From: Spirochaetales bacterium
GTDB lineage: Bacteria; Spirochaetota; Spirochaetia; SZUA-6; RPPD01
Assembly: GCA_016930675.1 (NCBI GenBank)
Contig: JAFGGG010000036.1
Coordinates: 124,001-188,000 of the forward strand
Length of the DNA: 64,000 nucleotides
Direction: 5' to 3'
Within the stretch, counting starts at the first letter, position 1, and the number at the start of each line of letters is the position of its first letter. The translations under genes and the position numbers were made by a program. Under the pieces are notes generated by a model, which did no database searches, had not been told where the DNA came from, and was given only the letters and a program-made list of their open reading frames with translations. Positions 56,750 through 64,000 of this stretch are shown piece after piece.

Positions 56750-57451
56750 ATGTATACTATAGCAATTGTTGATGATGAAAAAAATATATGCGAGACGGTT
56801 GCTTATGCTCTTACAAAAGAAGGTTACAAAACACTAACATATGCAAACGGACAGGAAGCCTGGAATGCCTTGCAGCATAATCTGCCGGATTTAATCATTC
56901 TTGACATCATCATGCCCATGATGGATGGCTTGGAACTTTGTAGAAAACTACGCGGCGTTTCCGAAGGTCTGCCCATTATTTTTCTTACCTCCAAGGATGA
57001 AGAGTTTGATCGTGTTTTAGGACTGGAAATAGGCGCGGATGATTATCTGTGTAAACCGTTTTCCATGCGTGAACTGGTAACGCGGGTGAAGGTGCTCTTT
57101 AGGCGCTTTTCTCTCGGATCCAAAGAGCAGGAAAGCGCGCAATGCATTATGGTAGAGAACCTTCATTTGGATCTGCAAAGGTATACGGTAAAATGGAAAG
57201 GCAGTGCTTTACCGTTGACCATTACCGAATTCATGCTTCTGCAGTCACTCATCAAAAAACCGGGTATTGTAAAGACGCGGAATCAACTCATGGAAGAGGC
57301 CTATCCGGATAATATATATGTGAGTGACCGTACCATAGACAGTCATATTAAACGGTTGCGCAAGAAGTTCATAGCGGTTGATGATTCTTTTACCCATATC
57401 GAGACTGTGTATGGTTTAGGGTATCGCTATAAAACAGAGTGTACTCCATGA
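56750..57451 (+). CDS. OmpR-family response regulator
   Basis: 233 residues from the ATG behind AAGGAGAG; the GTG 6 nt upstream is too close to the ribosome-binding site. REC with Asp52 (LIILDIIMPMMDGLELC) and Lys in YLCKPF, then a winged-helix DNA-binding domain (LTITEFMLLQSLIKKPGIVK, SDRTIDSHIKRLRKKF, VYGLGYRY). Coupled to the kinase gene by an ATGA-type overlap. Confidence 0.95.
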   Translation: MYTIAIVDDEKNICETVAYALTKEGYKTLTYANGQEAWNALQHNLPDLIILDIIMPMMDGLELCRKLRGVSEGLPIIFLTSKDEEFDRVLGLEIGADDYLCKPFSMRELVTRVKVLFRRFSLGSKEQESAQCIMVENLHLDLQRYTVKWKGSALPLTITEFMLLQSLIKKPGIVKTRNQLMEEAYPDNIYVSDRTIDSHIKRLRKKFIAVDDSFTHIETVYGLGYRYKTECTP

Positions 57452-59034
57452 AACTGCTTAGATTTTTCTCGCGTATCGTATTTAGGCTGCTGGCCTTTAA
57501 CCTGCTTTTGGTAATTGTACCGGTAACGGCTTTTTTTTATCTCGATGTGTATGAGAAACAGCTTCTCAAAGCTCAGGAAGATTATATGATACAGCAGGGA
57601 AGAATTCTATCCGCGGCTTTGGCTGACCAGGGGTACCTAAAAAAAGAGACATGTCAAAAGATCCTTAAGAAATTAGGAGGCAGGAAAAAATCAAGACTGC
57701 GCATTGTGGATCGCGAAGGAAATCTCCTGGCAGATTCCAGTGTCTTATATACTAAGCTTAAAAAGATTGAGTCAAGCAGAGAAGAAGATGCGGATTATTA
57801 CGAAGAAGCGGAGGATCAAAGTAATTGGCTCTATGAACTCTTTCTTATTCCCATCAGATTTTTTCGCGAGTTTTACGGGCCGCCTAAACCGGAATTGGAG
57901 ACGGCGGATTACTATACGTATGACAAGCCGCTATTGGGTCCTGAAGTTTTAGCGGCTTTGGAAGGAAAATACGGCGCCACAACACGTTATGCCATAGGCG
58001 GACAGCAGTCAATTATTCTTTACAGCGCTATTCCGATTCGCAGTTTCGATGTGGTTGTAGGAGCGGTCCTTGTTTCCCAATCCACATACAGAATTCTTCT
58101 GGATCTTTATGAAGTGCGCATGGGTATAATCCGCATATTCTTATATTCGAGCTTGGGCGCCATTATCCTGAGTTTGCTTCTTTCCAGTACTATTGCCAGG
58201 CCCTTACGCAAGCTGAAAAGGGAAGCGGAAGCTGTTTTGGACAGGAGGGGAAGACTGACCAGGCATTTCAAGCAAACCAGGCGACTGGATGAAATCGGGG
58301 ATTTATCCCGTTCACTCACAAGCCTGACCAAGCGTTTGGAGCAGCATATTACATTTATCGAATCTTTTGCCGCTGATATTTCACATGAGTTTAAGAATCC
58401 ACTGGCATCTATTCGGTCGGCTACCGATATCGCGCTTGACGCTGATAACAAGCAAGAACGGATAAAGTTTTTGAAGATGATCCAGAGAGATGTGGCCAGG
58501 ATGGAGCGCCTGCTTTCCGGGGTTCGTGAGATTACCACAATCGACGCCAGTCTGGCTCAAGAAAAGAGTGAATCGGTAGAACTGAATATACTGTGTAGGC
58601 ATGTTGTTGAGGCGTTTAAACTGAGGAACAAAGGGGTCACCTTTAAAACCGTGCTTCCTAAAAATAAACTGAATATTTTGGCGTCTCCGGAAAGGATGGC
58701 TCAAATTTTCGAAAATATTATCGACAATGCCATCAGTTTTACAGAAATTAACGGAACCGTAGAGCTCGAACTGGAACAGCAGGATGGAAGGGCACTCATC
58801 CGGATCAGTGATAACGGTCCCGGCATCCCTGCCGAACACCGGGAAAAGATATTCGAAAGGTTTTTTTCTTTCCGGCAAAATAACGGCAGTGAAAACCGGC
58901 ATACGGGATTAGGACTTTCAATTGTAAAGGTTATTGTGGACAGCTATGAAGGCACGATCTCCGTCCGTAACAGAAACAAAGGCGGCGCCTGCTTCGAAAT
59001 CGCTCTGCCGTTATGTGATGCAAAAAAAGTATAA
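57448..59034 (+). CDS. ChvG-like sensor histidine kinase
   Basis: 528 residues. TM1 about 10-30, a periplasmic region of 210 residues, TM2 near 235-255, HAMP, then HisKA with the phospho-His in DISHEFKNPLAS (His313) and HATPase_c with N-box IDNAISF, DNGPGIP and GLGLSIVK. The N-terminus, RLLAFNLLLVIVP... ALADQG, resembles the stimulus-sensing domain of ChvG/ExoS, which responds to envelope or pH stress. The htrA gene downstream is a natural candidate target, which is inference. Confidence 0.92.
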   Translation: MKLLRFFSRIVFRLLAFNLLLVIVPVTAFFYLDVYEKQLLKAQEDYMIQQGRILSAALADQGYLKKETCQKILKKLGGRKKSRLRIVDREGNLLADSSVLYTKLKKIESSREEDADYYEEAEDQSNWLYELFLIPIRFFREFYGPPKPELETADYYTYDKPLLGPEVLAALEGKYGATTRYAIGGQQSIILYSAIPIRSFDVVVGAVLVSQSTYRILLDLYEVRMGIIRIFLYSSLGAIILSLLLSSTIARPLRKLKREAEAVLDRRGRLTRHFKQTRRLDEIGDLSRSLTSLTKRLEQHITFIESFAADISHEFKNPLASIRSATDIALDADNKQERIKFLKMIQRDVARMERLLSGVREITTIDASLAQEKSESVELNILCRHVVEAFKLRNKGVTFKTVLPKNKLNILASPERMAQIFENIIDNAISFTEINGTVELELEQQDGRALIRISDNGPGIPAEHREKIFERFFSFRQNNGSENRHTGLGLSIVKVIVDSYEGTISVRNRNKGGACFEIALPLCDAKKV

Positions 59035-59056
59035 TACCGTAAACCACCAAAATATA

Positions 59057-59346
59057 TTGATTTTTAACGGCTGATAATATTATTGTATATATAAGTGAGT
59101 TTCTTGCAAAAATCTTATTTTTGCAAGAAACTCCTAAAATGGAAATTGCAAACTTATTATGGGTTAGAGAATAAGTTTTTTACTAACTTAATATATTTTG
59201 AGTTTTGCAATTTCCTCAAGTAATCGGTAAATCTGTTACCTTCCGGGTAATTGGTTGTTTTATTATGTTAAAGAACATAACACTTTTGAAAAAGCCACCA
59301 TTTATAGCGGCGGTTATAAAGCGTTTAAATGGATGATGGTTTTTTC
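59057..59346 (+). ncRNA. Candidate structured RNA or htrA leader
   Basis: A 347-nt gap without a gene. A weak promoter (TTGATT at 59057, TATTGT at 59081) is followed by a perfect 17-bp stem with a 3-nt loop (59097-59133). Then come nested inverted repeats GGAAATTGCAAA/TTTGCAATTTCC (59141-59152, 59204-59215) enclosing AACTTAT/ATAAGTT, a small GGTAA/TTACC hairpin (59226-59240), and a terminator-like hairpin of two stem segments with a T run (59289-59345) just before the htrA ribosome-binding site. It may be a small RNA or an attenuated leader. Confidence 0.5.
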
Positions 59347-59381
59347 GATTGATGTTTGATTATATGAGGAGGTTAAAGAAT

Positions 59382-60929
59382 ATGAAACATAAAAAGAGCA
59401 TTTTCTATTCAAAGAAATTTCTTATTATCAATGTCGCTCTTCTTTCTATGATCTTGGGTTTTGTCATTTCGACCGCCATCATCTATTCGTGTTCCAACGG
59501 CGGCGCGAAGATTCCCCATGCTTACGCTAATGATTATGATAATGTGGAGCAGGGCATGGCTGTACTGCAGGATATTCAGTACTCATTCAGGAATGTGGCC
59601 GGAATAGCATTACCGGTTGTGGTTGAGATTAATGTGGTCGAGGTGGTGAAACAGCGAATGCCGGATATGGATTCGCCGTGGGAGTATTTTTTTGAATTTG
59701 ACGAAGACGGGAATCCGCACAAAGACAATGAAGGCAAGGAGTATGAGTATAAACGTCCGGGACTCGGTTCGGGAGTAATAGTACGCAGGACGGGCAACAA
59801 GGTGTATGTGGTAACCAATAATCATGTGGTAGGTAATGCCGACGAGATCAGTGTGAAACTGCATGACGAACGCGAGTTTAAGGCCAGTATCGTGGGTAAG
59901 GACGCCCGGACCGATCTGGCTCTTGTGGTGTTTGAGACCGGAGATGAGGTGCCGGTTGCGCGTTTGGGTGATTCCGACAAGGTTTTTGTCGGTGACTGGG
60001 CTATCGCGGTGGGAAATCCGCTGGGATTTGAATCAAGCATGACTGTTGGCGTGGTAAGCGCTTTAGGCAGAAGACCGGATGATGCATTCGGCATGGGTGC
60101 TTCGGGAATCGCCAATTTCACGGATTATATCCAGACCGATGCCAGCATCAATCAGGGAAATTCCGGAGGAGCGCTGCTTAACATACAAGGTGAGGTCATC
60201 GGAATAAATACCTGGATTGCGTCACGTACCGGTCAGAGTATCGGTTTGGGATTCGCCATACCCATTAACAATGCCAAAAAAGTGATTGAGGATTTTATTG
60301 CTAAAGGAAAGGTTGAATACGGCTGGCTGGGTGTACAGATCGGTGATCCGAATCCCGCCTATTATCCCGGCGTGGTTGAGGATCTGGGCATTGAAGGGAA
60401 AAAGGGAGCGCTGGTGCTTAATTCATTCAAGAATTCACCGGCATATAAAGCGGGCATTCTACCGGGAGATCTGGTTATCAAGGTAGACAGTGTGGAAATA
60501 AAAGATGCCAATCACCTGACCGCGATTGTCGGTCATATCCCGCCGGGTAAGAATGTAGAATTTGTGATAATTCGCTACGGCAGAGAAAAGAAGATCTGGG
60601 TGACCCTTACCGCGCGTGATGAGGAAGCCAAAGTACAGTCAAACACAAATATCTGGCCGGGCATGGTACCGCTTAAAATAAATGATGAGATCCGTTCGCG
60701 TCTTAAACTGCCCGACGGTATGAACGGTGTGGTAATCGGGAATATCATCACAAAAGCGCCGGCCGGATTAGCCGGACTCAGACAGGGTGATGTGGTTGTA
60801 AAGATTAATAATAAAAAGATCAATACTGTAATGGATTTTTATAAGGCTCTTAACGATTCTACGACTAACGAGATTCTCTTCCGTGTGTACCGCGAAGGAA
60901 GTGAAGTCATTCTCGGTGTGGTTAAGTGA
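59382..60929 (+). CDS. htrA: HtrA/DegP-type serine protease
   Basis: 515 residues from the ATG behind AGGAGG; earlier in-frame starts lack a good site. A signal or anchor helix (FLIINVALLSMILGFVIS) is followed by the trypsin-like domain with His148 (NNHVVG), Asp178 (RTDLAL) and Ser261 (GNSGGALL), and two PDZ domains (about 320-410 and 430-515). It degrades or refolds envelope proteins. The cysteine pair around FIYSCSNGG near residue 30 could allow lipid attachment, but the lipobox is poor. It follows the two-component pair. Confidence 0.95.
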   Translation: MKHKKSIFYSKKFLIINVALLSMILGFVISTAIIYSCSNGGAKIPHAYANDYDNVEQGMAVLQDIQYSFRNVAGIALPVVVEINVVEVVKQRMPDMDSPWEYFFEFDEDGNPHKDNEGKEYEYKRPGLGSGVIVRRTGNKVYVVTNNHVVGNADEISVKLHDEREFKASIVGKDARTDLALVVFETGDEVPVARLGDSDKVFVGDWAIAVGNPLGFESSMTVGVVSALGRRPDDAFGMGASGIANFTDYIQTDASINQGNSGGALLNIQGEVIGINTWIASRTGQSIGLGFAIPINNAKKVIEDFIAKGKVEYGWLGVQIGDPNPAYYPGVVEDLGIEGKKGALVLNSFKNSPAYKAGILPGDLVIKVDSVEIKDANHLTAIVGHIPPGKNVEFVIIRYGREKKIWVTLTARDEEAKVQSNTNIWPGMVPLKINDEIRSRLKLPDGMNGVVIGNIITKAPAGLAGLRQGDVVVKINNKKINTVMDFYKALNDSTTNEILFRVYREGSEVILGVVK

Positions 60930-60970
60930 GGAATGAGAAATCCGGATACTGCTGACTGAAAATTAAAAAA

Positions 60971-61098
60971 TCTCACGGAGCACGCGGAGAACACTGGGAT
61001 GAAAATTGATAGTAATTTCATTACATTTTCCTCCGTGGACTTTGTGAACTCTGTCTACCCCGCCATTAGATCTTTCAGATTTAATGGCGGCTGTGAGA
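60971..61098 (-). repeat. Dispersed palindromic repeat, copy C
   Basis: Inverted relative to A and B. On the minus strand it reads TCTCACAGCCGCCATT, the ATCTGAAAGAT hairpin core, GGCGGGGTAGACAGAGTTCA, AT-rich middle, CGCGTGCTCCGTGAGA. It lies between htrA and lacI. Confidence 0.8.
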
Positions 61099-61151
61099 GT
61101 TTTATAAAACAGTGCCTTTTCTGCATGATGGTTTTAATTATATTTATATTC

Positions 61152-61180
61152 TTGATGTAACCGCTTACACGGTGTAAACT
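61152..61180 (+). promoter_or_regulatory. lacI-family promoter with autoregulatory operator, predicted leaderless
   Basis: TTGATG (61152-61157), 17-nt spacer, TAAACT (61175-61180); the ATG starts at 61187, 6 nt later. TGTAACCGCTTACA (61156-61169) is a LacI-family operator (TGNAANCGNTTNCA) and overlaps the -35 box and spacer, so the regulator probably represses itself. Confidence 0.75.
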
Positions 61181-61186
61181 AATAGT

Positions 61187-62221
61187 ATGAGTCTCTTAAA
61201 AGATCATATCACAATATATGATATTGCCAGAAGAGCGGGTGTATCAATTGCCACCGTATCGCGTGTGCTTACTGGTAAAGAAAATGTTAAGGAAGAAACC
61301 AGAAAAAAAGTTCAGCAGGTAATTGATGAGTGCAATTATGAACCGAATCTCATCGCCCGTGCGCTTTGTAATCGGATATCCAACACAATCGGCATGCTGG
61401 TGGAGGAGCTCTCCAATCCATTTTTTGTAACAATCTGCAATGAAGCGGAAGTGTATTGTACAAATATCGGTTATACACTGTTGTTCGGTATTATAAACAG
61501 CTGGCTGGGAAATGAAACCGAGTTGTTGCATATAATAGAGAAAAGACAGGTCGACGGTTTTATTTTTCTGGGCGGCAAGGCCAATCAGATAAACCCGAAA
61601 AAATCATTTTTAGATGAGATAAGGAAGGTCTCCAAAAGACTGCCGATTGTTTTTATTAATAGTAAGCTGGATTTCGCGAATTGTTATACTGTGCGCACCG
61701 ATGAGAGACAGGCTTTCGCTAAAATCGTAAACTATGTAATCTCATGTAAACACAAAAAAATCGGACTGATAACGGGAGAAAGAGGTTTTGTAATTACAGA
61801 TGAAAAAATAGAGGTATTCAAGGAAGTACTGGCCCGACATAAGATGCCTGTAAATGAGGAATGGATCGTTTCCGGACAGTATCTGATTGACAGCGGTGCT
61901 TCAAGCATGCAGCAGTTGCTTGACTTAAAAGACCGGCCCACCGCCGTAATGTGCACCAATGACACATTGGCGCTGGGAGCCATTAAACAGACCTTCCTCG
62001 CCGGGCTCACCGTGCCGGATGATGTGAGTGTAACCGGATTCGACGATATTTTTATTTCCAAACACTTTATTCCGGGCATTACCACCGTGAAACAGGATTA
62101 CCATCAGCTGGCGGAGCTGGCTGTTAAAAAGATACTGTCGCATGTATCCGGCGAGCACTGTCCCAAAGAGACGACACTGGATGCCGAGCTCATGATACGT
62201 GATTCATGTAAAACCCTTTGA
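61187..62221 (+). CDS. LacI-family transcriptional regulator
   Basis: 344 residues. HTH and hinge at the start (TIYDIARRAGVSIATVSRVL), then a periplasmic-binding-protein-like effector domain (NTIGMLVEELSNPFFVTICN, QVDGFIFLGG, MCTNDTLALGAIKQ, VTGFDDIFISKHFIPGITTV). The effector is probably a sugar; the lichenase gene after it suggests beta-glucan breakdown products. A strong terminator lies between them, so the target may be the enzyme gene or others elsewhere. Leaderless start. Confidence 0.92.
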   Translation: MSLLKDHITIYDIARRAGVSIATVSRVLTGKENVKEETRKKVQQVIDECNYEPNLIARALCNRISNTIGMLVEELSNPFFVTICNEAEVYCTNIGYTLLFGIINSWLGNETELLHIIEKRQVDGFIFLGGKANQINPKKSFLDEIRKVSKRLPIVFINSKLDFANCYTVRTDERQAFAKIVNYVISCKHKKIGLITGERGFVITDEKIEVFKEVLARHKMPVNEEWIVSGQYLIDSGASSMQQLLDLKDRPTAVMCTNDTLALGAIKQTFLAGLTVPDDVSVTGFDDIFISKHFIPGITTVKQDYHQLAELAVKKILSHVSGEHCPKETTLDAELMIRDSCKTL

Positions 62222-62268
62222 AATCCCGGCTATGAAATCGATTTCATAGCTGTTGTGGGTTTCTTTTT
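62221..62268 (+). terminator. Rho-independent terminator of the lacI-family gene
   Basis: Perfect 22-nt palindrome with GCTATGAAAT arms (62229-62250), strengthened by the outer AAATCCC/GGGTTT pairs, then CTTTTTT. Confidence 0.8.
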
Positions 62269-62319
62269 TAAAAACAAATAGTAGATTCTAACCGTGTTCT
62301 TAAAAAACGGAGGTACATT

Positions 62320-63126
62320 ATGAAATTTAAGATACAATTCTTTATACTCGTTATGTTCTTGATCTTTAGCTGTGCGCTTTCTGCACAGCAGGTTACAAAT
62401 TTTAAGGGAGCGGAGGTGTTTTCACATGAAGCGGTTCTGTTCGGTAAATTCGAAGTGAGGATGAGAATGGTAAATGAAAAAGGAATGGTCTCGTCCTTTT
62501 TTCTCTATGATAACAAATCATGGCAGGGGCTGCCCCATTTATGGCGAGAGATCGATATCGAAGCGCTGGGAAAGGAAAAGAATCTGTTGCAGACGAATAT
62601 CATCACCGGCCACGCCGCCAGCAAGCTGATGTCCGAACTTAAACACAAGGTGGAAAATTTACATTCAGAATACCACACATATACAGTCGAATGGACGCCG
62701 GACTATATAGCTGTCTATGTGGATGGAGTTCTCCTTAGGAAGGATACTGCCGCCGAGAATCAACAGGTTGCCGATCTTCGTGATACGCCGCTTACGTATA
62801 GAATGAATTTATGGATTTCGGACGCGGAAGAATGGGCGGGCAGATTCAATAAAAATACCCTGCCCCGGTTTCAATATGTAAACTGGATTAAATATTATGA
62901 ATATACTCCCGGCAAGGGTCCGGGGGGCAGCGATTTTACCCTGGCCTGGACGGATGATTTTAACAGTTTTAATACGGAGCGCTGGGGCGCGGGAAACTGG
63001 GGTTTTGAAGGAAATATGGCCGCCTTTGATCCTGCCAATGCCGTGATAAAAAACGGATATCTGATTCTGTGTCTGACTAAAGCAAGTGAGACGGGATTAA
63101 AAGGGCTGATTCCGGAGGACAATTAA
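62320..63126 (+). CDS. Circularly permuted beta-1,3-1,4-glucanase (lichenase), GH16, Fibrobacter type
   Basis: 268 residues. A signal peptide (FFILVMFLIFSCALSAQ) comes first. The catalytic motif is WREIDIEALGK with Glu77 (nucleophile) and Glu81 (acid/base) around Asp79, and it lies in the first third, after VTNFKGAEVFSHEAVLFGKF. The C-terminal part, SDFTLAWTDDFNSFNTERWG and NGYLILCLTK, is the strand pair that begins the domain in Bacillus lichenases. This order, with the GGSDFTL linker, is that of the circularly permuted Fibrobacter succinogenes enzyme, which it resembles along its whole length. Secreted, cuts mixed-linkage glucans. Possible lipoprotein through Cys18, but the lipobox is poor. 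SD GGAGG. Confidence 0.93.
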   Translation: MKFKIQFFILVMFLIFSCALSAQQVTNFKGAEVFSHEAVLFGKFEVRMRMVNEKGMVSSFFLYDNKSWQGLPHLWREIDIEALGKEKNLLQTNIITGHAASKLMSELKHKVENLHSEYHTYTVEWTPDYIAVYVDGVLLRKDTAAENQQVADLRDTPLTYRMNLWISDAEEWAGRFNKNTLPRFQYVNWIKYYEYTPGKGPGGSDFTLAWTDDFNSFNTERWGAGNWGFEGNMAAFDPANAVIKNGYLILCLTKASETGLKGLIPEDN

Positions 63127-63147
63127 TCAACGGATTATCAGTATATA

Positions 63148-63627
63148 TTATCGAATTTTAACAAGGCGCAGAATGGCTTTAATTTTTTTGTAATGGGAGC
63201 ATTTTGTTTTTGCCTTGCAGTGTGCGCAGGAAATATTCGGAATGATATAAAATAGTCTGAAAGCAAGAGAAGCTGATAGTAACACGCAGGCTATCACCAG
63301 TTGGATCGAGAAGTTGATAATAAAGGCGGGGAGCACAAGCGGGAAGGGCAACACCATGCTAAACCAAAAAAAGCTGTCATAGCTTGAAAATCCTTTTGCC
63401 CTTGTTTTAAAGTTTTTACCCGTACCTTTTGTGGTAATCATAACGGATATGATGTTTAGTCCGGACATACAGCGCGCATTTTCCAGTGTGAAATAAGGGC
63501 AGTGGGGACAGATAACCAGGGGCAGGATGATATAAGCGTGAACAAAAGCAAAAAGTAAATAAAAAAGCCCGAATAAGTATCTAAACCACAGAAAATCATA
63601 TCCCACTACAAGCGCGTACGCGGCCAA
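63148..63627 (-). CDS. Cys-rich membrane protein, unknown
   Basis: 159 residues with about four membrane helices (FGLFYLLFAFVHAYIILPLV; FFWFSMVLPFPLVLPAFI; LVIACVLLSASLAFRLFYII). Two Cys clusters on the loops, CPHCPYFTLENARC and CAHCKAKTKC, could bind metal. The TTG at 63627 is the only start the frame offers and has no Shine-Dalgarno, while the frame stays open upstream, so the true start is uncertain; a GTG near VVGYDF is an alternative. No family recognised. Confidence 0.55.
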   Translation of the reverse strand: MAAYALVVGYDFLWFRYLFGLFYLLFAFVHAYIILPLVICPHCPYFTLENARCMSGLNIISVMITTKGTGKNFKTRAKGFSSYDSFFWFSMVLPFPLVLPAFIINFSIQLVIACVLLSASLAFRLFYIIPNISCAHCKAKTKCSHYKKIKAILRLVKIR

Positions 63628-63777
63628 AAAAAAGTGGAGTATGAGGGACCCATTATAGATTAATACATTTGAAAGCGGATAAGAAGTGAATAATTCGGCT
63701 GGAGGTATTTGGTGGCGAGCCTTTTTTATTTTAACCGGTTTTTTCTTTTTAATAAAACAGCTTGTCCTTTTCCGCAG

Positions 63778-64000
63778 TTATTCTATTTCAATAATCCAGA
63801 TCGTGGTGCCTGAAGAATCATCAGGATCGCCTCCGCAAGATTCAAAAGCGACCTTTGTACCGTCGGGAGACCATGAAGGGGCACCGTCGTAACCGCCGTT
63901 ATTAAAGGTTAATCGTTCCGGAATACCGCCGCCAACAGGGATGGTATACAGGTTTGCATATTTGAGATCGCCGTTATCCGCGCTGTACAGTATCTTGCCG
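63778..64000 (-). CDS. C-terminal end of a TolB-like beta-propeller protein (5' part outside window)
   Basis: The minus strand is open from the window edge to a TAA at 63778-63780, 73 residues. It reads GKILYSADNGDLKYANLYTI, then GGYDGAPSWSPDGTKVAFES and DSSGTTIWIIEIE. SWSPDGTKVAF is the PD40/TolB propeller blade motif. A short plus-strand frame over the same bases is a shadow. Probably a periplasmic propeller; partner unknown. Confidence 0.85.
   Translation of the reverse strand, partial: GKILYSADNGDLKYANLYTIPVGGGIPERLTFNNGGYDGAPSWSPDGTKVAFESCGGDPDDSSGTTIWIIEIE

Noticed and set aside
62221-62320. lacI and lichenase as one operon
   Set aside because: A strong terminator lies between them and the lichenase gene has its own ribosome-binding site; a functional link remains possible but not co-transcription.
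63686-63892. 68-residue plus-strand frame at the right edge
   Set aside because: It overlaps the TolB-like minus-strand gene, has no ribosome-binding site, and its composition is that of a complement of PD40 blades.

Overview
The window looks like chromosomal DNA of a spirochaete, or a close relative of spirochaetes. Three things point there. RpoB has Asn at the rifampicin-cluster position where most bacteria have Ser (residue 491 here, 531 in E. coli numbering), a change known from Borrelia and Treponema. The EF-G gene stands apart from the rpsL-rpsG-tuf cluster and carries the [13 protein letters not shown] motif of the spirochaete/planctomycete/delta EF-G type. The gene order is also typical: rpmG, tRNA-Trp, secE, nusG, rplK-A-J-L, rpoB, rpoC, rpsL, rpsG, tuf, then S10-spc-alpha without fusA, adk, map or infA. 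The species cannot be named from sequence alone.

Layout: 1-6181 is accessory: the end of a large surface protein, an FGGY sugar kinase, a one-domain LarC-like protein, a HAD-like protein and a NifA-like sigma-54 activator. 6244-34491 is one long run of translation and transcription genes, broken only by structured gaps (hairpins before rplK, rplL, rpoB, rpsL, tuf, rpsJ, rplX and rpsD) that probably hold the operon's regulation and processing sites. 34499-41231 holds two envelope proteins of unknown role, then RNase Y, the YmdB phosphodiesterase and a TlyA-type rRNA methyltransferase. 41239-49139 has a B12-binding radical SAM protein behind a striking palindromic operator, a GerMN protein, PTS enzyme I, Der, a small MerR protein, a secreted putative thiol hydrolase and a HAD phosphatase. 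49266-52679 has a PIN-PhoH ATPase and a kinase-less phosphorelay set (REC, HPt, REC-REC). 52815-56547 has EF-G, a P-loop ATPase, VanZ and two small proteins. 56750-60929 has an OmpR/ChvG-like two-component pair, a structured non-coding stretch and HtrA. 61187-64000 has a LacI regulator, a lichenase of the circularly permuted Fibrobacter type, a Cys-rich membrane protein and the 3' end of a TolB-like propeller gene on the minus strand.

Three features not explained by gene content stand out: a dispersed 110-130 bp repeat family with TCTCAC/GTGAGA ends (three full copies, two solo ends); a set of genes whose promoters sit so close to the start codon that their mRNAs should be leaderless (FGGY kinase, NifA-like regulator, ptsI, lacI); and a perfect 28-nt palindrome filling the -35/-10 spacer of the radical SAM gene. 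No CRISPR array, prophage, transposase or rRNA gene was seen.
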